This document shows, one piece after another, positions 10,649 through 21,559 of a DNA stretch of 64,000 nt. The position numbers were made by a program, and so were the translations under genes. The DNA comes from Chrysoporthe austroafricana. Lineage: Eukaryota; Ascomycota; Sordariomycetes; Diaporthales; Cryphonectriaceae. The stretch spans positions 3,412,342-3,476,341 of the forward strand of contig JYIP02000007.1 of assembly GCA_001051155.2 (NCBI GenBank), given 5' to 3'. The notes beneath the pieces are model-generated. The model was not told the origin of the DNA, did not search any database, and saw nothing but the letters and a program-made list of their open reading frames with translations. Each line of letters begins with the position of its first letter. Position 1 is the first letter of the stretch.

Positions 10649-12253
10649 TCAACCCATTACAATGCAATCCTCCTCGTCAGTAACTAATTCGATATCGCTC
10701 TTTTCACCCTGATTTTCCGTTTCTGGCCTAGCTGCTTTTTGAGCCCTGTAGATCGCTTCAATATTGACAAACTTTGAATTCGGGCTTGTGTCAACCTTTC
10801 TTCTTTTGCTAGGCTGAGAGTCCTCGATTCTTCTTTTTAAAGCTTTGTTTTCTTCTAGAGCCTTAGCTAGAGCTATATCCTTATCGTCTAAAGCCTTTTG
10901 TATCTTTCTGAATAGTCGGCGCTGTGCAAAGGGTGAGGAAAGCTGGTTCCGATTTTGTTGAAGTTGATAGTACAGATTTTTGCCTTTTTTAGGAGTGTGA
11001 AATATATCCGGCTTGCTTTGTAAAGCTTAAGGGATAGAAATAGCTTCTGTTTATCGTTCTGGGCCTGAATCTAGCTGGGTTTGACGGCGTTGTTGAATGT
11101 TCTCAAGAAGAAGAGGGCTCAGGAGTGGTTTAGCCAGCCTAACTGGCCATAGACCAGAAGCTTTCCATCCAGACTGGATATTCTGGCGAGAAAGACCTTC
11201 TTGACGAGCTAGCGAATAGTTTTCGAAGAATAGTCGCTTTCCTAGGACTGTTGAATTTCCCTATTGGCTGAAGAGGCTGACCTTCCGTCTGTATGCCTTC
11301 TTGAGAGATGAAAAGATTCTTAAATCAAGAAGCTGGAAGACGTGAGAAGTATAAGGAGGCAAATAAAGTAAAAAGATATTGTTCTGGAAGCATTCCCATA
11401 TAAATTCGTCGGTTGTATAGCTGCCGTGGCTATCTAAGATCAATAGCCTAGCTTCTGAAAGGTCTTCTGGCTGGCTTCCCGGGATAAAGATCTTTCTTAG
11501 CCATTCGAATGCCGTTGCATTATCAGTCCATCCGTTTTTTGTTGCTGTAAATTGCTAGCTAGCGAAATCCTCTAAGGAAGTAGGAAACTATTATTATTGT
11601 ATAGTTATTCCTTTGAAAATAACCAGAGGAAAGAGATAAATGCCTGTAGCTGATATGCATTCGAGGAAAGAGGTCCAAGCTCTCGACCCAGGATCTTTTT
11701 TCTGAACTGTTCGAGAAGAATAGCTGCCAAAGACTAAGCCATTCTCTCCTTGGCCTTCAATTATCCCAGCCTCGTCTATATTCTATCGATTAGCTGGCTT
11801 AATTGCTTGAATTCGAGGAAGATCGAGAAAACGGAACCAGGACCGAATTATTTCTGTAGTTGCTCTATTAATCCGATCTGAAGCTATCCTTCGGCTTTGT
11901 CGGACCTAAATCTCTGGATTTCTTTTCAGAAAAGCTGCAGTCTATCTTTTTCCTATAGGTTGAGTATCCCCTTGAGTAGCCAGGATCTTCTAAGCAAAAA
12001 ACTTAAGTTGTGAATGGCTAAGCGAAAAGCCTAAGCTTTCCTAAGTACGGATCCATTCAACTAGTCTTTGCTCTTGATTAATAGAAAGCTTTTGCTGGTT
12101 TTCATAAGCTATTTTATAGGAAGTTAATCCAGTTAGACGGCCTAGAAGGGTTGTTTTAGGAATGCCTTATTCTCGCGAGGCTTGTTTTCGAGATAGGCCA
12201 TTTCTAACAGCCTTAACAGCCTGGGCTAGCTCAAATTCAGAATAAGACGTCAT
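10649..12253 (-). pseudogene. pogo-family transposase, full length but stop-disrupted (copy P1)
   Basis: An ATG at 12253 (MTSYSEFELAQA) and TGA at 10649 delimit 535 codons, a normal pogo/Fot length. In order it shows an N-terminal psq-type helix-turn-helix (ELAQA to GLSRKQAS, GIPKTTLLGRL), a CENP-B-like second DNA-binding domain, and the DDE_1 core, with ILDSHGSYTTDEFIWE and the QLLDLRIFSSLKKAY block carrying the second and third Asp. The C-terminal tail is basic and coiled (TPKKGKNLY to ALEENKALKRR) and ends acidic. Several TAG/TAA codons interrupt the frame. It catalyses cut-and-paste at TA in intact relatives; this copy is dead. Confidence 0.85.
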
Positions 12254-12360
12254 TAAGGCTATATAAAATAATTATTAAAAGATGAAGTTATTCAGGCTAG
12301 AATTGATCAAGAAAAGTTAAAAGAAATAGAGGTGGTTGGAAAAACGGGTGGCTGGCCCAG

Positions 12361-12772
12361 TATTATGAACGCTGCAGCAATCCTAAAATATACTATAAGG
12401 TTAAAGGGTTTATGCTAACAAGAGCGATACCAAGTATAAGCCTTAAATACCAGAAACACTTCAATAGAGTCTCAATGCAATATTCATAAGCCTAGAGCGG
12501 CTATTACTTGAATAATGCTTAGGGTCCAAGTAGTATTTAGATTTACGACTAAAGAGCTACTTCTATCTATCTGGTAGATGTCCGGTTCTTATATACTCAG
12601 CTCTTTAGTAGGGATAGCTTGGATAGCCTAGCTATCCTGGCTATCCTAACCCTAACCCTTGCTTATATAAGCATTGTTGGGTTCCTTCGTAGAGTCTGAA
12701 AATCCCGGCACCGAGTGGGCCGTTCTGGGTAGCTTGAGTGCCGTACCCTGGTCTGCATATTGGTTTATAACA
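12361..12772 (-). repeat. Solo LTR at the junction of two pogo copies
   Basis: It runs from TATTATGAAC to GTTTATAACA in the same orientation as the LTR at 10151. It contains CTAACCCTAACCC (~12648), a GATAGC/GCTATCC palindromic module (~12607-12645) and a tatata box. Flanks are CCCAG on the left and CCCAT on the right, so the target duplication is imperfect. The left flank is pogo terminal sequence and the right flank is mid-transposase sequence. Confidence 0.85.
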
Positions 12773-13765
12773 CCCATTGGCTTAAAGCATTAAGCTTCTT
12801 TCTGTAAGTCCTCTTAAGAGAAGAAAAGATACCGAGATCGAGAGGTTGGAGTATATGAGAAGTATAAGGAGGTAAATAAAGCAATATTATATTGCTCTGG
12901 AAGCATTCCCATATAAATTCATTTGTTATATAGCTGCCGTGGCCGTCCAGGATTAATAGTCTGGCTTCCGAAAAGTCTGCTGGCTGGCTGCTAGGGATAA
13001 ATATTTTTTTTAGCCATTCGAGCGCCATTTCGTTATTAGTCCATCCGTTTGCAGTAGCAGTAAATTGCCAGCTATCGTAAAGAGCCATATCCAGAGGAAA
13101 CCATTGTTGCTATACAGTTTTGCCTTTGAAAATAACTAGAGGAAGGAGGTGGGCGCCGGTAGCTGAAATACATTCAAGGAAAGAGGTCCAGACTCGAGAT
13201 CCAGGATCTTTTCTTTGGATTGAACGTGAAGAAAAGCCGCCAAAGACTAATCCATTCTCTCCTTGGCCATCTAATATCCCAGCTTTATCCATATTCCAGC
13301 GGTTAGCCGGCTTAATAGCTTGGATTGAAAGTAAGTCAAAAAGACGGAACCAAGCCTTGATTATTTCTATTGTTGTTCCATTAGTCCGAGCTGAAGCAAT
13401 TCGACGAGTTTTCCGGACCTGTATTTCTGGATTTCTCTTGAGAAAAGCAGCAGTCCACTTCTTTCCTAGAGGTTGAGGGTCTCCTCTGATCTGGAAGATC
13501 TTCTGAACAAAGAATCTGAGTTCTGAATGGCTAGGTAGAAGCCCTAGGCTTTCCTGAATGCGAATCCATTCAACGAGCTTCTTTTCCTGGCTAAAAGAGA
13601 GCCTCTGAGTATCTGACTGAGCTATTCGTCGCGTTATTGCTCCTTTTAAGCGGCCTTGGAGTGTAGCTCTCGGAATACCCTATTCAAGCGAGGCTTGTTT
13701 CTGGGATAAGCCGTTTTTGATAGCTTCGCTAGCCTGGGCTAGCTCAGTTTAGGTATAGGGCTTTA
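12773..13765 (-). pseudogene. pogo-family transposase, C-terminally truncated (copy P2)
   Basis: This copy is better preserved than P1. The start codon appears as ATA (from ATG). The helix-turn-helix (ELAQASEAIKNGLSQKQAS, GIPRATLQGRLKG) and the DDE core are readable. The catalytic Asp residues are in NMDKAGI, LLILDGHGSY and LQPLDLGIFSSLKR, all three retained. There are three TAG/TAA codons (in the N-terminal helix, before GIPRA and after FKGKTV). The C-terminal tail is missing because the frame stops at the LTR end (12772). Confidence 0.85.
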
Positions 13766-13978
13766 TTTGGACCGTATATAGTATTAGTGAAAAGATAAAG
13801 TTATCCGGATTAAAATTGATTGAGAAAAAGTGAAGAAAAGGAGGGTGGTTGAAAAAGCGGTATGGCTGGCTAGGGGTGCCGGTTGGGGGGGGTGCCGGTT
13901 GCCCCCCCCTTGCGACTTAAGCAACGTTGCTCTTACGAAAAGTATATCGCCGGCTGACAAGTAGATATCTGTAAGATC

Positions 13979-14754
13979 GTGGATAGACGGGATCTTAATA
14001 GTTTAAGCCAAATCTCGAAAACCGTCTATAACCGAACGATTCCCTTTCTCTACCGCGACCGAACCGTACGGCCATTATCCGAAAGTCGTTTGGGCAATAT
14101 CGATATTTCAAAGCTTTTCGGAACAAACTTAAGCGAACGGAAGCCATTACGCTATGCAATTAGTTTCCGAATAATTACTAGTTTCGTTACGAGAATCGAA
14201 CGCCGCTATATGCATTACGATACTCAAATATAGAATACGGAAGATATTATATATAGCGATATATTCGATAGAAGCTATATATCAATTAATGCCGAAATAA
14301 TTATAGAATATTTTACGTTTGAAAGCTTAGCAGATTGCGTTATATCTTTTATAAAATGCTTCTTTAATGGCCAGTTACGAAATTTTATATGCATTATTTT
14401 CTTGAAAGATATCTATTCTTTCCTTATTGGCTAATCGGAATGCAAGTAGGATTTAGGACTATGCGTGCTTATACGGCTTTTTAATCGCGATAGTTACTTC
14501 ATTCTATATCAGAATAATATCGAATTCCTTTATTTGATAAGATAATATAAGTAAAATGCAAAATATTAGTTATTCCGCTATAAGTATATAGCCCGTTTCT
14601 AGATATATTAGCTATTATCAAGTTATTAAGATATTCGATAGAATTTTAAAGCTTTCAGTAGCGATATTTAAGAAATAAATAAAATTATAACTCTTCTTAA
14701 GCCTTACTATTTTATAAAAATATCTTAGAATATTATATTTCTGCATAATATTAT
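13979..14754 (+). pseudogene. F-box-type protein remnant
   Basis: The readable start (VDRRDLNSLSQISKTVYN, then IPFLYRDRTVRPLSES) is the F-box helix pattern common in fungal F-box/LRR-like proteins. About 84 codons are open, then the frame continues with many stops, still showing family-like stretches (AEIIIEYFTFESLADCVI, QLRNF) to ~14750. The first part of the F-box is lost at the pogo end (13917). Such proteins serve as substrate receptors of SCF ubiquitin ligases. It ends tail-to-tail with the NLR at 14755. The family is inferred from pattern and no substrate can be named. Confidence 0.6.
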
Positions 14755-17700
14755 TTATATATATATAAATTCGATAAATTTCATAGCGCTAGAATTATAT
14801 CCTAAGGCAAATGCATTATTATAGAATACCGAACAAATAAGCCTGAAATCGAAAGGGGGCCAGAAAATTTTTCTTCTATTTCGTATTACCCAATCGTTAC
14901 TTAAAAACAAATTGCATAGCCTAATAGTTATTAGGGAAAAATATCTCGGTAGAATTTAAATAGAAGCTTAGCTGATTTCGATCCGTATTCAAATCTCGAT
15001 TATCCAAAGAAAATAATAGGCTTTGGAAAATCTGATCGATTTGAAATATCTGCTTCTCTTCGCCCGTTTTCGTATCCCAAAGCCGGATCGTTCGATTGCT
15101 AGATGCTAATGCGAGTATTATGCCGTTTGGCGAAAAAGCGATAGCACTAACCTAGCCGCTATAGCCTTTAAACTTCTGTTTCTTTTCGCTTGTTTTCGCA
15201 TTCTAGAGCCGGATCGTTTTATTATCGGATGCTAATGCGAATATCGTGCCGTCTGGCGAGAAGGCGACGGCGTTAACTTCGCCGCTATAACCTTTAGGGA
15301 TTTGCAAATACGTATTCCACTCTGGGTCGACTTTTAGCAGCCGAGAAATCCATTCTGGAATACAGTATTTGAATATATTTCCGATCCTGCTGCTTTTTGG
15401 TACGAAAACGATTGCGGAAGAATAGACTTGAAAGGGAAATAGGTCGATTATTGAGCGGTAATTGAGAATAAGTCGGTTGGCATTATATAAAAATACGGAA
15501 ATATCGGTATTATTATTTGCTTAATTAACTTATATTAGTAGATATTTATAAGTATGCTTTAATATAATATACGGTTATAAGAATTTGCAAATTACTAATT
15601 ATAGAAATGCTTTCAGATATTTTGCTTAAAAGACTTAATGCTTCCAATTAATAAAAGAAATAATATTTGAAAAAAAAGTATATTTAATAGCTATCCGTTA
15701 TAAAAATAATATTTTGTTCTATATAATAAACCCAATAGAAATACGCATACCGAACGTATGCTAATAGAAATAATTCGATAATTACCGGATTAATATCAGA
15801 ACGAGAAATTCCGAGTATATTCAGATTGCAAATATCCTTTTTCAAATAGCTATTAGAAAATAAAAGTTCTAAGCATTTAATTGCAGTTTTCTTATAAATT
15901 GCCTTCTCGTTTACTCAAAACGGGTTGGTATAGCGCTTATTAGGATTTACGAGGAATTTCCGGAATAACAAATAGAATATGCGGATAGGAGATTTGATAG
16001 AAGCCGGTATGCTAAGGACTAAATGGAAAGATATAAGCTTGCAAGCTATATCGGATTGAAAGATATCGAGAAGCTAGGCTAGAAATGATATAGAAAGCGG
16101 TTCGATTGAAATTAAAATCGAACTTACGATAGATCGGAACTCTTCGATATGTACTCTTTTCGCCAGCTTAAACTATCCAATAACTAGCTGGTTAAGTACA
16201 GGGCAGTAAATTGCGTCCAGCTTATTTATTTCTGATTGCTAATTCCCGGATTGGTATTGCAAAACCTTTGCTAGTTGCCTAGCAAGGTCTAATTATACCT
16301 GATTTCCGATAAAACGACAAATAAGTTAAAGCACTCCTTACTTGTCCACCCCCCCTACCTGTCCACCCTGGCGCCCACACCGCCATTTCGACTTATCCCT
16401 TAACATTCCTTTTTTTTTTTAACGAATTCTTATCGAAATTCCTTCATTTTTTCAGAAAACTTCCATTGATAACTAAAGATAGTTTATACGGAAGGTAACT
16501 TTCAACGGGCCATTATTGCGGTCAGGGCTAGCATATCTCAGCGAGCCGCTTCTTCCGAATATAGTATTCCAAGGGCTACTTTTCGGCTTCGCCTTACAGG
16601 CTCCTCATTACGTCCAATCGCTTAAGAAGCAGCTCAGAAGCTCTCTGCTATCCAGGAAAGAAAACTAGCCCTCTGGGCTATTGGCCAAGCTGCTATAAGC
16701 TTTGTTCCGACTTATTAAGAATTAAAAGCTTTTGCTTAACGAATTTTTACAATCAAAGGCGACCTTTAGCCTTTAGGAAAAAACTGGCTGGCAAGCTTTT
16801 TACGGTGCAATCCGATCCTTAAGACCCTAAAGACTAGACGGATCTCTTCAAACCGTATAAATGGAACTATAATAGAAGTAATCCGGCTTTAATTCCAGCT
16901 CCTTAACCAGCCAGAAATAAGCTTGATAAAACTAGCTAATAAGTGGAATATGGACGAAGCAGGAATAATGGAAGGCCAAGGAAATAACGGCCTGGTTCTT
17001 GGAAGCTCTTAAAGCCGTTCAATATAGAGAAAACAACCCGGATTACGTATCTAAATTTCATTTCTCGAATACATATCGGCTCAAGGCAACTATCTACCCC
17101 CTCTCGTAATTTTTAAAGGGAAAACGGTCTAGCAATAATTGTTTCCTCTCGATATAGAACCTTTTAGGAAATAGCATTTTACTGCTATTGAAAACGGCTG
17201 GACGAATAATAATATGGCTTTTGAGTGGCTAAAAAAGATCTTTATTCCAGCTAGCTAGCCAAAAGACTCTAGGGAAACTAAACTGCTAATTCTGGATAGC
17301 TATAGCAGCTATATAACTGAAGAGTTTATATGGCTTTGTTTCCTGAATAATATTCGGTTAATTTACTTATTTCCTTACGCTTTATACGTTTTCTAATCTT
17401 TTAATCTGGGAGTCTTCTTGTTTTTAAAGAGGGCATATAGAAAAAAGGTTGGCTTGCTAGATTGGAACGATATTAGCGTAGCTAATAAGCGAATATTTCT
17501 CGAAAACTATTGCTTAGTACGCATTAATAGCCTTTCTAAGCAAAATATTCGGTTAGGGTAGAAAGCTATTAATCTATAGCCAGTTTCTATAGCAAAGCCG
17601 ATAATAAGCCCTTTTATAGTCTCGAGCGTTAGCTAGCAACCCCTTAGCCAGTCAATATTAGCTTAAGCATATTTGCCAGCTTTAGGAGAAGACCCTCTAG

Positions 17701-19531
17701 CAATTTTGAGCCAGCCAGATAAATATTCGACCCTTAGGAAGATTACGGAATTAAGGGCCCAAATTCGCGAGATTTAGAGGCTAACGGAACTTATGCCAGT
17801 AGCTCGAACGCTTTTCAGAAAGATAATCAAAAGGTAAAAGAAGAAAGACCTGGTACAGGCGAGGGATTAGCGAAAAATTCGGATTCTGGAAGCTCAAAAT
17901 GCAGCTAGAGAGCTGTCGAAAAGAAGAAAGGTTGATACTAGTCCGAATTCGAAGTTTATTAATATCGAAACTATCCAGAAAGCTCAAATCAAGGCCAATC
18001 GCGACAGGAATGCTATAAATAAAGAGAGCGAGGTCGAAATAGTTATAGCTGAAAAAGACTGTATAATAATTGCTTAAGTGGTTAAGAAACGAAAGAGTGA
18101 AATATGTATGTAAAATTTGGGGGGGAGCGCTAGGGTGGACAGGTAAGGGGGGTAGATAGGTAGGGGTTGCTTTAACTTAATGGCGGCAAAAATGAATAGC
18201 AGGATAGCCATTTAAGTCAAATCCTAAACGATGCTATAGCCTAGCCAGTCTAATAGAAGTTAGTACTTATTAGGATATAAGCTATTATAATTATACTTGA
18301 TTTTTGCGAATTGATAATTTAAAAATACAAATATATCGTAATCGATAATAGGTTTAAGTATTTCATATAAGACCAGATTATAGTATTTGCCTTTAATATT
18401 ATTGAAACCAAAACAGATTAGCAAATCGGGTTTGCTTATTATAAAAGCCTTAACTTATATTGAACTTAATATCTTTATTTATAATAGCAAGTAAATAATG
18501 AATTTAATATTATTATTTTATTCGTATTCGTTAAGGGAATTAATTATAAGCATAATCCTTTTCGCATTACCCGGCTTACTTTCTAAATTTCTTAAAAATT
18601 TTAAGATAAATTTATCGAATTGCTTTTGCAAAGCCTTGCTTATAATAATAAGGTTAATATCGATAGCAGCTCTAATGCAAGTAGCTAGAACAAGTATTTT
18701 AATAGAAAGTTAAGTAGCAATAATTATAAATAACCGAGCTGTATTGTTACGGTTCCGCTCGCCTTTCTTGAAAAAGAAGCTGTTACTAAAATTATTTTTA
18801 TCGGCAAATAATTGCGCGATAATGCGCAATATTATAGACTTCCCCGTATTTGCTATGCTATTCAGCCTGAAAATGCATTCGCTTTATACATTTTCTGCTT
18901 ATTTTATTATTTTTTGGAAAAAAGCAATTCGGGTATTAAGGAAGTATTGCGTATTATGCTTATTAATATAAGAATTAAAAGCGGTATTTTTAATAATCGG
19001 GAATTAGGAAAGAATTAATATTTGGCTAATATTAAAAATTTGCATATTATATTTCGTATTAGTTTAGGAATGAGAATTCGAAAAATAAAGCAAGATATAT
19101 ATTTGATCGATAGCGAAAGCGATAAATAGCATATTTCGATATTGTTCGAAAGTCGTAATAATATTATTAATATTTTTACTTTCAAATAGCTATTTCAGAA
19201 TACGGAAGCCGAACTGGCTTATTACTTTTTGTTTAGCTTTAATATTTAGTTTTTTTTCTAATTTCGTCTCTAGCTTTATAAATTAAGCAAAGTAGCCCGG
19301 AACTCTATTGCGCAATCGTTACGAAATCCGGAACTATATATTATTCGGATTATTAAGAAGCTGCAATGCGTTTTCGAAAATTATTTTCAATATATTAAAT
19401 TCCTTTTATAAACGCTTAATACCGGATTTAGCATTTTTTATTATTTTGGAATATTGAAAGTAAAGCGATACGATTTTAGCGGATAAATCGAGTACGGCAA
19501 TAATATTTGCGGCTAATCTTAAATTTTCTAT
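14755..19531 (-). pseudogene. NACHT-WD40 STAND/NLR protein, interrupted by a pogo element and RIP-degraded
   Basis: Reading downwards from ~19531 (ATA where ATG is expected), the N-terminal part (IAVLDLSAKIVSLYFQYSK) is the helical domain typical of fungal NLRs. A linker (SQFGFRILK-LFESKNI) precedes a NACHT ATPase domain: Walker A as ANTGKSIILR (~18840-18865), FFFKKGERNR, Walker B as MLIINSLNEYE (Asp read as Asn), then SKPDLLICFGF. A 1854-bp pogo element splits the codons between FIFAAI and ICRFI. Downstream come the NACHT C-terminal helices (CNLNILGISRSDI, YAYFYWVYYIEQ), two WD40 blades (AFSPDGTIFALASDNKTIRL and AIAFSPNGIILALAS) and a terminal blade ending FIEFIYI at 14755. Without the insert there are ~970 codons. 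Relatives control heterokaryon incompatibility or immunity. RIP stops abolish this one. Confidence 0.85.
16324..18177 (+). mobile_element. pogo/Fot-type element P3 inserted in the NLR
   Basis: It has ends AGTTAAAGCA and TGCTTTAACT with TA duplications at 16322-16323 and 18178-18179. The terminal repeats (~55 bp) contain two GTCCACC/GTCTACC boxes and C-runs, similar in plan to the other pogo element but different in sequence. The plus-strand transposase (~16540-18110) is stop-ridden yet readable: NGLVLGSS and FLEYISAQGNYLPPLVIFKG around the first Asp region, LILDSYSSYITEEFIW (second), LGVFLFLKRAYRKK (third Asp lost) and a coiled tail near 17780-18100. Because the element is on the opposite strand to the NLR and removal of 1854+2 bp reconnects the NLR codons, insertion postdates the gene. 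Confidence 0.9.
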
Positions 19532-21559
19532 TATATTTTAATTAAGAAAGGATTGAATAGACAAAAAGAGGTATCGAAAAGCTAGTAATCCGTTTTTTTA
19601 AGGTTAATAAAGCGATTGCTTCGCTAAAAGGATTTGGTTAAATATTCGAGCTAAAAGCGTTTCGAAACATTTTGCGAAATATTGCGGGGCAAATATATAC
19701 TGCTTTTATAATATTATTCTCGTAATAGCTTAATAGTCCAGGCATTTATATATATTGAATATTGCATTAATGCATATTTGTTTATTGGCTTTATAGGAAA
19801 TATTATATATACAAAGAAATTATTCTGTTATATTAATTAAAGTAATAAATATAACCCGTTTAAATATATAATAAATATAATAGAAAAGAAAAATTATATG
19901 CAAAGTTATATAATTAATACTAATAAAATACTATAACTCTTGCTTATTTTCGTTAAGCGAATATTGCTATTTTGGCCTTGCTTTATATATTAGTAATTAC
20001 GTAATAATTGCAAATGATTTTGTATATAATTATTTCAATAATAAGGAATCTGAATATTAATTTTGCAATATTTCAATTCCTAATAGCTAACTTGCTTATC
20101 GCATAACGGGCTTTTAACGGAACTATTTATAATCTACCCGAAAGATATTACTATTCGTATTCTATAATAACTGAATCCTAGGCTAGCTATATAACGAATG
20201 TTTACTTTCTTATATATATTATATAATAGAATAAAAGCTAATTTTAAATAAGAGAATAGTTGCAAAGCAAACCGAAAATAACTTTATATTAACTCTTAAT
20301 AATTTCTGAAATGAAAAGTTTTCGTCTAAAATTATAGATATTGCGGAATTAACAGGGAAATTTTATAAAGCTAATAAAATAACCTATTATCCTTTCTGTA
20401 AACGACTATTCCGAACAAAATATAATTAAGCATTTCGAAAAGTTATATATTAATTAATTAGTTATAAAGGGCAAATTTCAAATATAAGGCTATTTATTCC
20501 GTATCGGGAAAAGGCTAAGAATTGCTAAAAGAAAGCTTAGAACTATTGCAGATATTAAATTTCCCAATTCCGGGAAATATCGTTAGAAAGTAATTTAAAT
20601 AAAGCTTTATTTATTTATTAGCTAATTGGTTTTTCAAATACAATCGATTACCGGAAACGAAATTCCATTAACCAAGTTATTATTATACTTAATAAATTTC
20701 ATTTGGATTTGCATAATAGTCGGACCGGCTGCTTATTCGAACGTTTATCAATTTTACTTAAGGCGTTCGTAAAGCAAATGCATATAAAAGGACTTAATTT
20801 GCAGCCAGGGTTATTATTAATTGGATTTAGCTTTGCGGCGACAATAAGAGCTATATTCGAGATTCGGTCTCTTATATAGTGTTGTGGCAAAACAGGCACT
20901 TAATATCGAATATAAGAAAGAATAAATGAATATTGAAATTGAAATCTGTCTTTTACAAAAAAGAGTGAAAATGGCTATATAATGCTTAGCTATAAATATA
21001 TAAAGCATAGAAATGCTAGGGTTAAAGTGCTGGTTGCTTTACTTTTCCACAAGTATATTATAGCTTCGAGAAATGTATTTCATTATAGCTAAAAGCATTT
21101 CTGCAACCTTATAGATATTATTAAGAAAAGGTTTGATAGGTTGGAAAATATAAATAGCTTGAATCTGGATAACTTTCAGATATCTTTAAGCATAAGTTAA
21201 GGGTAAGAAAGCAATATAGAATAGCGATAATGCTTTATACTTGTAAATAATTATAATTTTACGAATATAATTTTACTTTTAAGCATTTATAAGTACGGTA
21301 TTATTTCGTTATTTCTCGTTTATTATAAAGGGTAATTATAAGCTTGCTAGCTTCGATATGTATTTCGGTAAGCTTTTCGCTATTCAAATTCGGCTAGTTA
21401 TAATAGGTCTCGCAAATATAATCTAAAGCTATAATACGGGATAAGGAAAGCAAGAAAAAAGTAATAGTATTTCGTAAGAAACGGAAGAAGATTATAATGG
21501 AATAAGAAAACCGGGAATAATTAATTATATAGTCAAATAATAATATGGATTAGTAAATC
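19532..21559. other. AT-rich degraded spacer
   Basis: Nothing identifiable. It includes the presumed 5' region of the NLR. A plus-strand stretch at ~20640-20880 (NSRTGCLFERLSILLKAF) and a minus-strand stretch at 20699-21008 stay open, and near 20390-20420 a Cys-containing YYPFCKRLFRT motif appears. These may be remnants of one more gene that I cannot name. From ~21300 the sequence leads into the 3' end of the DUF3435 remnant. Confidence 0.35.

Larger units (their letters stand above)
10092..13917 (-). mobile_element. Composite pogo/Fot-type DNA transposon with two transposase copies
   Basis: The ends are AGTCAGTGCA at the left and TGCGACT at the right, both next to TA (10090-10091 and 13918-13919), the target duplication of pogo elements. 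The inverted ends extend ~58 bp and include two tandem C-runs joined by a TTTCCGAC/AACCGGCAC motif and an inner CCAGCCATA. The interior holds a complete-length transposase frame (10649-12253), then a second copy lacking its C-terminal part (12773-13765). Solo LTRs (10151-10600, 12361-12772) sit at the inner edge of each copy's terminal repeat. The structure needs at least two pogo insertions and a deletion. Confidence 0.8.

Noticed and set aside
18498..19018. Open plus-strand frames of 68-75 codons
   Set aside because: They lie antisense to the NACHT domain of the NLR, whose motifs are readable on the minus strand; they are shadows.
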